Part shown: positions 1-12,700 of the stretch, piece by piece
Numbering within the stretch: position 1 is the stretch's first letter
Layout: the number at the start of each line of letters is the position of its first letter
Source: Taeniopygia guttata
Taxonomy: Eukaryota; Chordata; Aves; Passeriformes; Estrildidae
Length of the DNA stretch: 64,000 nucleotides
NCBI RefSeq assembly: GCF_048771995.1
Contig: NC_133028.1
Coordinates: forward strand, 1,942,501 to 2,006,500
Direction: 5' to 3'
Position numbers and translations under genes: made by a program
The notes under the pieces: model-generated
The model's database searches: none
The model's input: the letters and a program-made list of their open reading frames with translations, nothing else
Told to the model about the DNA's origin: nothing

Positions 1-610
1 GTTTGAATGGGGTTGGTATCAAATGGGTCGTGTCTGTGGTGGGATTGGCACCAAAGGGATCATGTTGGAGTGGGACATTGCCACGGGACTGGCAAAGAAT
101 GGATTGTTTGTGAATGGGGTTGGCACTCAGCGAGTTGTGTTTGATCTCAATGGATCACATTGGAGTTGGCATCCAGAAGAATGGCCAAGTTTGAGTGGGT
201 TTGGCACCCAATAGATCATGTTTGGATGGTGCTGACACCCAACAGATGTTTGGGTGGGATTGGGAACCAGTGGATTGTGTTTGAGTGGGGTTGGCACCCA
301 ATGAGTTGTGTTTGAGTGGGGTTGGCAACCAAGAGCTCATGTTTGGGTGGGGCTGGCAATGAATGGATCATGTTTGAGTGGTGTTGGCAACCAATGGGTC
401 ATGTTTGAGTGGGGCTGACACCCAATGGATCGTGTTTGAGTGGGGTTGGCACCCAACGGCCCATGTTTGAGTGGGGTTGGTACCCAATGGGTCGTGTTTG
501 AGTGGGGCTGGCACCCAATGGCCCATGTTGAGTGGGGTTGGCACCCAATGGCCCATGTTTGAGTGGGGCTGGCACCCAATGGATCCTGTTTGCGGTGCTG
601 TTGGCACCTG
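1..610. repeat. 31-bp minisatellite in a DCTN1 intron
   Basis: About 19 tandem copies of a 31-bp unit built on GTTTGAGTGGGGTTGGCACC followed by CAATGGATCAT-like sequence. The motif recurs at 371 and 402. The array starts before the window. It lies downstream (minus-strand sense) of the 724-744 exon of DCTN1. There are no unique spacers, so it is not a CRISPR array. Confidence 0.9.
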
Positions 611-723
611 GTGATCCACGCTTGTGACGGGGCTGACACCCAAAGCTTTGGGTGGCACTGGCACCCACGGGGCCATCGGTGCCCGGTGCCCCCCGCGCTC
701 GGTGCCCCCACTGTGGTGCTCAC

Positions 724-744
724 CTTGGGTCGGCGGGCGGTGCT
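724..744 (-). CDS. DCTN1: DCTN1 basic microexon (STARRPK), human exon 7 equivalent
   Basis: A 21-bp in-frame exon flanked by CCCTCCAG on its acceptor side and GTGAGCA on its donor side. It encodes STARRPK, against TTTRRPK in human. It is one of the cassette exons that set the basic microtubule-binding charge next to the CAP-Gly domain. It is too short to be found by ORF length. Confidence 0.88.
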
Positions 745-3700
745 CTGGAGGGCAGCGGGAGCGGAAGCAGAGAGGACAGACAGTCACACAGGGACAGAGG
801 AGCAGAGAACAGCCGGCGGTGGCCGGAGCGGCAGAGCAGGGAAAGGAGACAAAAGACAGCACGGCATCGTTAGTGTGCCCGGCATCGTTAGCGTGCCCAG
901 CGGCACCGGGTGGGGACCCACAGGCAGAGATCTCATGGGACCCCCTGGCACAGCTCCCGTGGGAGCAGAGCCCAGAGCCAGCACAGCCCTTGGTCACCCC
1001 CAAACCCTGTCCCCGCTCCTCCAGCCTAGTGTGGAGACAGAGCTGGGGACAGAGGGCACATCCTGAACCCCCATCCCGACCCCACGGATACCCCAGGGCA
1101 GATCCACCTTGTATTTCCAAGGAATTTTGGTCTTCAGAGGCAAAGCCTGGTTGGGGTTGGCTGGGCATTCCAGGCCCCATGGGGAGTTTGATCTCCCACG
1201 GCTTTCCCAGAGATCCCCAGAGCGGGAGGTGGAAAGGATTTAATCTTAAATATGAGTTTTCTCCTCTCCTCATCGCTCTGGTTTTCCAAAGGACCCAGAA
1301 CACTCTGGACCAGCTGCCTCAAAACCCCCAGGCTCTGCTTTGTTTAACCAAAAATTCCAGGGACACCACAGAGCTGATCCCACACTCTCAGTTTTTCCTT
1401 TTTTGGCTGGAATTAAACCATCCATGATTTTGGGGCAGGACCCCCCCCACACCCCTCCATGCACATGCAGCAGCTCCCAGCAGCTCAGGGAGGGAAGGCC
1501 ACAGGGCACAGCCTGGAACAGAGGCAAATATGAAATGATTTAGTATTTTTCTCCTTAAAAACAATCTCTAATGGGTGGAAGAGGAGCAGTGACTAGGCTG
1601 GTCCTGGGGGGCAGCGGGTGGGCATTGGGAACATCTGTCCACCTTGGAGCACTTCCACGCTCTCCCTCATTTCTGATTCCATGACCTAATCCCAGCTGGG
1701 AATAAAAAGGAGCAGAACAGATGGATAATGGTGCTGCCACATGATCCCATGTCCAGGATGGGGACATGAGGCACACGGAGCCCACCAGGGACCAGCAGCT
1801 CCAGCTGATATCCAACACGGCCACGTTCCCTCCCGAGGCCTCGGGAAAGCTCAGAGCTCTATTTCCCTGTTTTCAATATAAACCTGGATGTGTTTGCACT
1901 TCCAAACTTCCCATCACCTCTGGCATTGCTTCTGCTAAATCCTGCTCTGCTCACCTGCAGGCTATTCCCATGTCAATCCCAAGGGAAGACATTCACATCT
2001 TCCACAACATCTCCTGCACAACCAAATTTGCCAGGAAAATGGAATTGCAGCAGCAAAAGTTCCAGACCCTCAGGTGAAACCCTCAGGATGTTCTTCAGGA
2101 GCTGTCCAGCATCTTCCCAAAGTTCAAGTAAGCAACATGGAGCAGCACCAAAAATCTGGGAAACACTTGGAAAATGTCTTCTTCAGGAATTCCACTGGTG
2201 GAGATGTCCCCACTCCCTGCCACACACATGGGAGGACTCGGGAGTGGGGCAGGGCTGGGGGCTCCCATACCAATCACAACTCCTTGGACATGGGGAAATG
2301 TCACCTGAGATGACTGAGAGAGACCAAATCCTTCCCTGGGGGATACTGAGCCTTTTCCTGGATGGGGGACACTGATCCCTGTCCCAGAAGACACTGTCCC
2401 CCTGTCCCTGGGGGTCACCAAGCCCTGAAATGGAGGACACTGAGCCTTGTCCTGGGGGACACCAAGCCCTGAACTGGGGGACACTGAGCCCTGAACTGGG
2501 GGACACTGAGTCCTGAACTGGGGGACACTGAGCCCTGAACTGGGGGACACCGAGCCCTGAACTGGGGGACACTGAGCCTTGTCCTGAAGGACACCGAGCC
2601 CTGAACTGGGGGACACCAAGCCTTGTCCTGAGGGACAATAAACCTTGTCCTGGGGGACAATGAGCTTTGTCCTGGGGGACACCAAGCCCTGAAACTGGGG
2701 ACATTGAGCCTTGTCCTGGCTGTGGGGTGGGGGACACCAACTCAAACCCTAAAACCACACCAAACCCTAAAACCAGGGAGAAGCCTCTTGGTAACCATCC
2801 CTAAAGCCGTGTGGAATGACAAGGAATAATCCTGCTTTGTGCATCCTTCGGAGTGTTGGTCCCCTCCATGTGATGACCACTGAAGGTTGGAGCTCCAAGC
2901 CCCTCGGGATCCGTGGCAAAGGGATGCTCTGGGATGCTGCAGCTGCTCTCTCCATCAGGAATGGGGGATGGCTGACTCCCCTCCGTGATGGCACCATCTG
3001 TCCCCAGCCAGTCAAGTCATCCCTGGGCTCTGGAAAAGTCAGTGACCAGGATGGGACATGGATTTTCTGGTGTCCAGCATTGTGAACAGAGACTCCAGCC
3101 CCACCTGGACCCTCCTGGATCCGGGCTGCTCCAACCCCCCTGCTGGGGATGTTCCACTGGAGGTTCTGGGCTCTGCTGTGTAATGCTGCTGCATCAATAT
3201 TTGATGGAATTACAAAACCTCTGCTCCCAGGGGAGCGTTGGGGGCTCCAAACCGGCGTGCTCCGAGATGGACTCAGCTTCTGGCAGCAGGAACTCTGGAA
3301 AAATCCTCCTGGATACCAAAAACTGACTGTGGTGGGGTCAGCATTGCCTGCTGAACGTGGGGTCCCACAAGTCCCTCCTGATTTGGTCCTGCTCCAGGTG
3401 TGGGAATCCCGATGCAGGCAGGAGCAGCGAGTGCTGGATGGATGAGCAGGAATGTGTGAATGTCACCTTCCAGCAGGCAGGACCGGGGAGGCGTCACTGG
3501 AGCCTTCTGGATTAAGTTTCAAGGCTTCAAGCCTGAACTTCACAGACTGTGGCTGCTGCTGTGGAGAATTCCCAGAGTTTCCAGGAGGATTCCGATTGGC
3601 AGCAGCTCCTGAGTGGGGTAGGCAGTGCTGGGGGTGATGCCCAGGCACTGATCCAGTGCTGGTCCATGCTGATGCCATCAATTCCTGGGAATTTGCCCCC

Positions 3701-6700
3701 TGGGAGGTACCTGCCCTCTGCTGGAGCTGTCTCAGCCCCGGGATGAGCCCCTCAGGGCGTGGTTCCCTGAGATACTGCAGGGAATTCTGCATTTTAAACA
3801 ACCAGCAGCACCCAGCAGGAGCCTGGTCTCGCAGGTGTGATCCCATGGGCAAGGAGAGGAGGAATGGGAAAAGCAGGATGGAATCCAGGCGTGGGGCTGA
3901 GCACCAGCAGCCCCCACTCCCTGCTCCAATGGGGCAGAGGGGAAAGCAGCACCCGTGAAACTTTCCACGGGAAGAGGATTAACAGGGACATGTGACAAGG
4001 AGCGTTGGTGTCTGAGCTCAGGGAGGTGCAGGTATAAATCAGGAGCATTTACTGCCAGGTACAGGCAAAGCTGGGGTCTATTCCCTGCCATCAGCCAGAA
4101 ATTCCCAGGATTTCTCTTTAAGCTGAGCAGTGACATCGTGGTTACACTAAAAATAAACATATAGGCCAGTGCCCGCGCTGTCACCTGCGGGGATGGCAGA
4201 CTGGCAGGGACTCGGGTACTGCCAGCCTCTGGGAATGCCAAAGGCTGGCAGGAAAACCGGGATTATGGGCACACAGCTTCCCCGGGGTGGGCACCGGTGG
4301 CACTGGAAGTAGGGATGGCACCAGCAGCAGGAAGAGCAGTGACACTCTCAAGCTGTGGGGACGGCACTGTGGGCACAGGGACAGCAGCAGGGATGGCACT
4401 GGTGTCCCTGGAGTGGGGATGGCACCAGCAGCAGGCACAACACAGGCAGCAGGGACAGCACGGACACCCCCAGGCAGAGGGGATGGCATCGGCAGTCAGG
4501 GACAGGGATGGCACTGGCAGCAGGGACAGGGATGGCACTGGCAGCGGGGACAGGGATGGCACCGGCAGCAGGGACAGGGATGGCACCGGCAGTCAGGGAC
4601 AGGGATGGCACCGACAGCGGGGACAGGGATGGCACCGGCAGCGGGGACAGGGATGGCACCGGCAGCGGGGACAGGGCCCCGGCAGAGCCGCAGAGCCGCT
4701 GCATTGGCCGGGTGACACGGAGAGGGGACTCCAGGAGCTCGGAAGGCAAAGCCAGCCATGAACCGATGCTCACCCACCGCCCCCCTCCTCCCCGGGCCCC
4801 GTCACGCTCCCAGTTACAGCCCGGCAGCATCAACGCGGGGAAAACGGGGAAAAACCAGCGAGGAGGCGGCTGGGAAGCGGGGATGCGATGCCGGGGGATG
4901 CGATGCCGGGGGATGCGATGCCGGGGGATGCGGGCGCGGACCGTACCTTGCGTGTGGCCGGGGCCTGCCTCATCGTCGCGCAGGGAGCGGGAGGAGACGG
5001 AGCAGCGGGTCAGTCAGCACGGCCGGACACGCCAAATGGCCGCGGCCGCGCTCGCCACGTCCTGCCCGGGGGCTCGGCGGGGGCTCAGGGGGTCCGGGGC
5101 AGCCCCCGCCGGCCGCGGCCGCTCGTCCCCGCTCCGCCGGTGGCTCCAACCACCGCCCCGGCGGCTCATGACATCACCGCGGAGGGGCCGCACCGATGGG
5201 GATGAGGATGGTGCGGATGTGATGCTGCGCTCGGGGAGGGGACGGGGGGTTCTGAGAGGTTCAGAGCCCCCCACACCCACGGGTGCCACCCCGCTGCTCC
5301 GTGGCTGAGCTCGGTAATCCCCGCGGTGCCCGCAGCCAAACCCGCCCCGCGAGCAGCGGGTAAATCCCCCGGGAGCGGACGGACGGACGGAGCGGAGCAC
5401 GGAGGGATGGACAGATGGACAGAGGGTGCGCACAGCCCCTGCCACAAAATCCCTGCCCTAAAAATGCCACTCAGGGTGGTGCCCAGCACGTCCTGAGCCT
5501 CGCTGCCCTGCCAGGAGCATTCCCGCAATCCCTGCCCGGCGTTCCCGCTGTCCCCGCACAGGAACTCTGCGGGGAACCCACAGGATGTCACCGAGCACCA
5601 TCTCCGAGCTCTCCATGAATCCGTGTCCTGCCCCACGGAGCGCTGGAGGGCAGGACAGCAACACCCTTTACATGCACAGATCTTAAATCCCATCTATGAC
5701 ATGATGTTATATTATGTAACATGAACACAGACTCATCCAGCTCCCATTCCAACTGTGTCATTTTCCAAAACTCCCACACTGTGAGGGGAGAGGAGCTCGG
5801 GGTGCCCCGAGCTCACCTGCACACCCAACCCTCCACACACAGAGGGAATTTGACCTCCAGTTTTTCAGCACAATCCTGCCAATCTCCTGGAAAAAGCATT
5901 TAAAGGCCTCTCTGACCTTCCCTGGAAGCAGCCCCTCGGGGGTGTCATGCTGGGGACATCCCTATGTCCAGCTGGCATCTGATTCATTCCTGAAAAACCC
6001 CTGGATCAGGGAATCCAGCACTGTGGGGGAAGTGTCCAAGGCCAGGCTGGATGGAGTTTGGAACAGCCTGGGATAGTGGGAGGTGTCCCTGCCCATGGAT
6101 GGGGTGGGAATGGATGGGATTTAAGGTCCCTTCCCACCCAAACCATTCCAGGATTCTGGAGCCCCTCTGCTCTGGGAGAGCTGGGAATGTTCCCCTGGAG
6201 AAGGGAAAATTCCAGGGAATGCTCAGAGTCCCTGAAGGGGCTCCAGGAGAGCTGGAGAGGGACTGGGGACAAGGGACAGAGGGACAGGAGCCAGGGAATG
6301 GCTCCCACTGGGAAAGGGGAGATGGGGCTGGGATCTTGACAAGGAATTCCTGGCTGGGCTGGAATTCCCAGAGAATCCCTGGATCCCTGGGAATGTCCAA
6401 GGCCAGGTTGGACTTTGGGGTTGGATCCACCTGGGATGGTGGAAGGTGTCCCTGAACTGGAATGGGGTTGATGAGATGGGATGGGATTTAAGGTTCCTCC
6501 AACCCGAACCCAAATGATTCTGGAACTCTTTTGCTCTGGGAATGTTCCCCTGGAGAAGTGAAAAATCCAGGGAATGCTCAGAGTTCCTAAAGGGGCTCCA
6601 GGAGAGTTGGAGAGGGACTGGGGACAAGGGACAGAGGGACAGGAGCAAGGGAATGGCTCCCACTGGGAAAGGGGAGCTTGGGCTGGGATCTTGGCAAGGA

Positions 6701-9700
6701 ATTCCTGGCTGGGAGGGTGGGGAGGGGCTGGGCTGGAATTCCCAGATTTGCTGTGGCTGCCCCTGGATCCCTGGCAGTGCCCAAGGCCAGGCTGGACTTT
6801 GGGGTTGGAGGCACCTGGGACAGTGGGAGGTGTCCATGGATGGGTTTAAGGTCCCTTCCAACCCAACCCATTCCATGATCTGCTCTCCTGCAGCTCCCTC
6901 TGGCTGCTGGCAGGCGCTGGGGGCAGGGGAGCATTCCCAAGGGACATTTTTGGGAGCTGCAATTGCATCTCTTAACAAAGAAACCCCTTCAGGAGCCAGA
7001 GCTGACACAGAGCCAGCTTTTGGGATCATTCAAATCCATTCCAACGCTCCCTCCCATTCCCACCAGCCCTGGCCCCAACCAGGAACCCATTATGAACATT
7101 TCCAGATTAAATCCTCCCAGATCCGTGGCTTTAAGCCCCTCAATGATCCCAGCGCCGTGTCCATCTCCGGAGGAGCCACGTGCAGGCTCACATGGATTTA
7201 AGTTTAAGATAATTATGCTGCTCTAATGAACCAGCTCCTCTCCTTGCACACAGCTCTGCTCCCTAAATCCAGAATATATCAATTCTTCCCACACAAAGAT
7301 CCAATAAACGCAGCAGCAGCAGGGAGAAAATGCAATTTAACCCCAGGGAAATGGTGTCAGGTGCTTTGGGCTGTCCCTGAAACTCCTCAAGGACGGTTAA
7401 GGGAGGTTTTTTATCCTGAATCCATGAGAAGGAGCCTGTGGCACCACCACAGATGGGAGAATTCCCGGCTCTTGCAGGGACTGGGGAGGAGATGCCAGGG
7501 TTAACTGCAGCTCTTTTCCATGGAGTCATCTGTTTGCAGCACCACATGCTGCTCAGCTCCTGGCCCTGAGGGCCACATCGAAATAATCCCCACAGACTCC
7601 CTTGGGGACACAATGATGTCACCCGGCCGGGGAACAGCAGGAAAATCAGCCCTGGGTTCATCCAGGCCCCGCCGTGGGACACGGTTTGGGCAGCTGGGGT
7701 GAGGTGGGTGTTTGGAGCTGGTCGGATTATCTGTTCCTTTAAAGGGTTAATGGGGTCTGGGGTGGCCCTCTGTGTTCAACAGACCAGCTGGGCCAGCTGC
7801 TCCTGCAGGGAGAGTGGGATAACACCGGGATAACACCGGAATAACATCGGGATAACAACCAGACACTGACCCAGCTGCTCCTGCACGGAGACCGGGATAA
7901 CACCAGGGTAACATGGGAGTAACACCCGGGATAACAACCAGGATAACAACTGGACACTGACCCAGCTGCTCCTGCATGGAGACTGGGATAACACCAGGAT
8001 AACACCAGGATAAAACCGGGATAACAACCAGACACTGACCCAGCTGCTCCTGCATGGAGACTGGGATAACACCGGGATAACACCGGGATAACACCGGGAT
8101 AACACTGGGATAACACCCTGGACTCTGACCCAGATGCTCCTGAATGGAGACCGGGATAACACCGGGATAACACCGGGATAACAACCGGACACTGACCCAG
8201 CCAATCCTGCATGGAGACTGGGACAGTACCGGGATAACACCGGGATAACAACCAGACCCTGACCCAGCTGCTCCAGCATGGACACCGGGATAACACCGGG
8301 ATAACACCGGGATAACAACCAGACTCTGACCCAGCTGCTCCTGAATGGAGACCGGGATAACACCAGGATAGCACCGTGATAATATCAGGACAACAACTGG
8401 GATAACACCAGAGTAACAACCGGACACTGACCCAGCTGCTCCTGAATGGAGACTGGGATAACACTGGGATAACACCGGGATAACAACTGGACACTGACCC
8501 AGCCACTGACAGGTCACCCTGGGATGGGATGGGATGGGATGGGATGGGATGGGATGGGATGGGATGGGATGGGATGGGATGGGATGGGATGGGATGGGAT
8601 GGGATGGGATGGGATGGGATGGGATGGGAGTAGGTGCCCAGCAGAGAGGGAGGCCCAGCCCCAGGACACACCAGGAATCCAGCCCTGGCACATGGAATGC
8701 CGCTGGGAGGATGAAAGAACAGGGATGCCACTGGAGCTGGACAAACCTGATCCATCCGAGGGACAATCCCAGGATTAAGGTGGCTGCAGCAGCAGGGGAC
8801 AGGTGACCTGAGGTGGCAGGACAGGATTTAACAGCAGGGTCACAGCACCAGCACATGCCACCTTTGGATGTGGCACTTGGGGACACAGCCTTGGTAGTGC
8901 AGGGGTGAGCAGCTGGACTCAGTGGTCTCAGAGGGCTTTTCCAACCTAAATATTCCAAAATTCCACGATCCCCGAATGGGTCAGAGCCTGGCAGCTCATC
9001 CTGACTCCCCCAAGTGAGGCAGAGGCTTTGCTGGAGCCTTTCCTGCTCCCATCACAGCCCTGCCACCTCCGTGTCCCTGGGAGGTGACATCCATGACCCA
9101 GTGTCACCCAGCGCTGCAGCAGAAGGGACTGGCCTGTCACCACCACAGACACATTGTCATGGGGATGAAGACAGCACAACCTGTTTAATCCAAAAAATGA
9201 CCTGGGAAAGACCCTTTTCCTGCTCTTTAACCACATTTTGGCGTCCTTCCCAGGCAGTCTGTCCCAGGACAGAAGCCAGCAGCTCCTGAGGACAGCGTGG
9301 AGCTCCTGCTCCAAGAACAAGGACACCCCGACATGACACCACAGCCAAGGGACAGGACCCTCAGTGTCCTGCAGCCCTGCTCTGAGTCCTGGGAACAGCA
9401 CGGCCCAAAGGCCACACCACTCCCAAATCCATGGAAAACAGGGAAGAAGCACAGCAGGGGGAAAGGCCCATCTGGCAGCAGCGTGGCACACGATTAAAGT
9501 CTATATTTGACACACAGGAGCCGCTGTAATCTCCAGAACGAGGATTTACCCGCTAATTACTCTCATTATCCAGGTGCCCCCCCTGATGGCACATCCATCC
9601 CTGTGTGGAGCAGGAGCTGCCCAAGGGGCAGGGGCGGCTTTTGGGGTCATAAATGGCTGAAAAGGTTAAATTGTGAGGGGACAGCAGGGCCTGGCATGGG

Positions 9701-12700
9701 GCTGTCCCTCAGTGGGGATGTCCCTGTGTGAGGTGTGTCCACAAAGCCAGGACAGTGACAGATCCAGATCCCCAGGACAGTGACAGTGACAGATCCACGA
9801 TCCCCAGGACAGTGACAGTCACAAATCCATGATCCTCAGGACAGTGACAGTCACAAATCCATGATCCTCAGGACAGTGACAGTCAGAGATCCACGGTCCC
9901 CAGGACAGTGACAGTCACAGATCCACAGTCCTCAGGACAGTGACAGTCACAGATCCACAGTCCTCAGGACAGTGACAGTCACAGATCCACGATCCCCAGG
10001 ACAGTGACAGTCACAGATCCACGATCCCCAGGACAGTGACAGTCACAAATCCATGATCCTCAGGACAGTGACAGTCACAGATCCACAGTCCTCAGGGAAA
10101 TGACTGTCATCACAATCCCCAGGACAGTGATTGTCACAAATCCATGATCCTCAGGACAGTGACAGTCACAGATCCACAGTCCACAGGACAGTGACTGCCA
10201 CCACAATCCCCAGGACAGTGACAGATCCACGATCCCCAGGACAGTGACAGTCACAAATCCATGATCCTCAGGACAGTGCCAGTCACAAATCCACGGTCCT
10301 CAGGACAGTGACTGCCACCACAATCCCCAGGACAGTGACAGTCACAGATCTAGGGTCCTCGGGACAGTGACAGATCCAGATCCTCGGGACAGTGACAGTC
10401 ACCCAACCAGGATCCTCAGGACAGTGACAAATTCAGGATCCCAAGGACAGTGACAGTCCCAGTCCCAAATCACCAGGGCAGTGACAGATCCATGATGCTT
10501 GGGACAGTGACAGTCACACCCTCGTGATTGCCAGGACAGTGACAGTCACAAATCCATGATCCCCAGGGCAGTGACAGATCCATGATCCTCAGGACAGTGA
10601 CAGTCACACCCCCATGATTGCCAGGACAGTGACAGTCACAAATCCATGATCCCCAGGGCAGTGACAGATCCGTGATCCTCAGGACAGTGACAGTCACACC
10701 CCTGTGACCCTAATCCCAGCCACAGCTCTGAGCAGACAGTGGGGACGCAGCGGGGACACGGAGCAGCTGCAAACCCACCAGAACAAGGACAGGGAAGTTA
10801 GAACCCAACATTCCAAACGGGAATTTCATCCCAGCAGAGCCCCTTGGAGCTGGCAGGACCGGGATGAGGGATCCACACGGCCCCTGAAGCCTCGGGGACA
10901 TGCAGGATCTGGGGGACACAAGGAGGGGACATTTGGGGGCAGCTGCTCCCGGCCTCTCTCCACAGACTCTCAGCAGATTCCACATTGCTCCTCTCCTCTG
11001 GACTTCCCATGGACAAACAGAGCTCTTTGGATCATTTTTTCACCCAAAAATCAACATGGAAGTGGCTGGAAAGCAAATCAGGACTACAGAGTGCACAGGT
11101 ACCACCTCCCTCCCCTCTTCCACGTCTCCAGTGCCCACTTTGGTTCTTCTCTTGGCAAAATTCCCAAGAGGGGAAAAAAAATCCCCAAATTTCCTGCAGG
11201 GAATGATGATTTGGTGTCCCTGCCCATGGCAGGGGTGTGGAATGAGATGGGCTTTAATGCCCATCCTAACCCAAACCATTCTGGGATTCTTTGCCAAGAC
11301 CTTTGGAGTTTCAGCTCACCCTTGCACGAAAGATTTTTGTCTTCGGTAATTGTCACAAACCAGGTGGGTTTGAGTCACCTCAAGAGGAGCCAGAGCCCAG
11401 GGACGGGACAGCCCTGAGAAAGTTCCACTTGTCCCCGAGCCACGGAGGGTTTAGGGGTTTGAAAATATCTGCCTCAGGTGCCAGGGGAGATTCAGGTTGC
11501 ATAGTGGGGAAATTCCTTCATGGAAACAGCTGGAGAACATTGGAAGAGGCTGCCCAGAGCAGAGAGCCAGTCCCCATTCCCAGGGAAACTCCCCAGCCCT
11601 GCAGATGTGACACTTGGGGACACCGCTGAGAACTCGCCGGCCTCGGAGGCTTTTCCCACCCAGACATTCCATGATTCCAGGCTGATGTGACACCACCCGC
11701 AGCCGTGTCCCCTCCCTGGCTGGGAGCACATGCAGGGACAGCCATGCAGCGCTGGGATGGAGCGGGATGGGGACAGTGAGGGTGACGATGGCCCCGGCAT
11801 GCGGCCGCGCGCGGACGAGGGACAAACGGCACCTTTTTGGGCTTGGCTCCGCGCTGCGTGAGGAGGGAACAGAAGGAATGTTAGACAGGCCTGGAGGCTC
11901 TCCTAGGAACCCCCTCCAGGCTGCAGGAAAGGCAGGAGGGGAAATATGATCAGGGAAAATTAAATAAATTAAGGAGAAAACAGCCCTGGAGTTACCCCCC
12001 CTGCTCTGGATTCAGCTCCGCCCTGCACGGAGAATTTGGGGAGTCAGGACATGAGTAAAGGGGAATAAATCATTTTGTGGTGCAAAGACAGGTTAAAGGG
12101 ATTGGGGGGCCAGAGGACAAGGGGGAATGGTTTCCCACCGCCAGAGGGCAAGGATGGGTGGGATTTGGGGAAGGAATTCCTCCCTGTGAGGGTGGGGAGA
12201 GGCTGGAATGGAATTCCCAGAGAAGCTGTGGCTGTCCCTGGATTCCTGCAAGCGTCCAAAGCCAGGTTGGATGGGGCTTGGAGCCACCTGGGATAGTGGA
12301 AAATGTCCCTGGATGGGCTTTAAGGTCCCTCTCACCCCAAACCATTCCAGGATTCCATGACAAACCAGTGGGAATGCCCCAGGAGCAGCATCTCCTGTCC
12401 TGACCCCTTCTCCACATTAGCAGCACAAAAAAATTCCAAGAACAATCCCCATTCCCTGATTTCAAGAACGCTGAGGTTTTCCAAATGTTCTCTTTGTCTT
12501 CTAATGAATTCCAGGGCGGAATTAAACCAGGAGAATCAGGCAGGGAGTACATGGAGCACAGGCTCCAGCTGTGCCAGGGGTTGATAGATCACACCCCACA
12601 CAGCAGCAAAAGCCAAAAATCTTCCCAAATCCCTCCAACACAGGGCAGGGAATCCATTTGCATCCTCCCTTCTGGCTGGAGCTCACACTCCCCAGGATCT

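Noticed and set aside
1-610. Regular 31-bp repeats resembling a CRISPR array
   Set aside because: Units are directly contiguous with no unique spacers, and the context is a vertebrate intron.
7747-8958. 403-aa minus-strand ORF with repeated [10 protein letters not shown]
   Set aside because: Repeat translation of the GATAACACCGG compound array.
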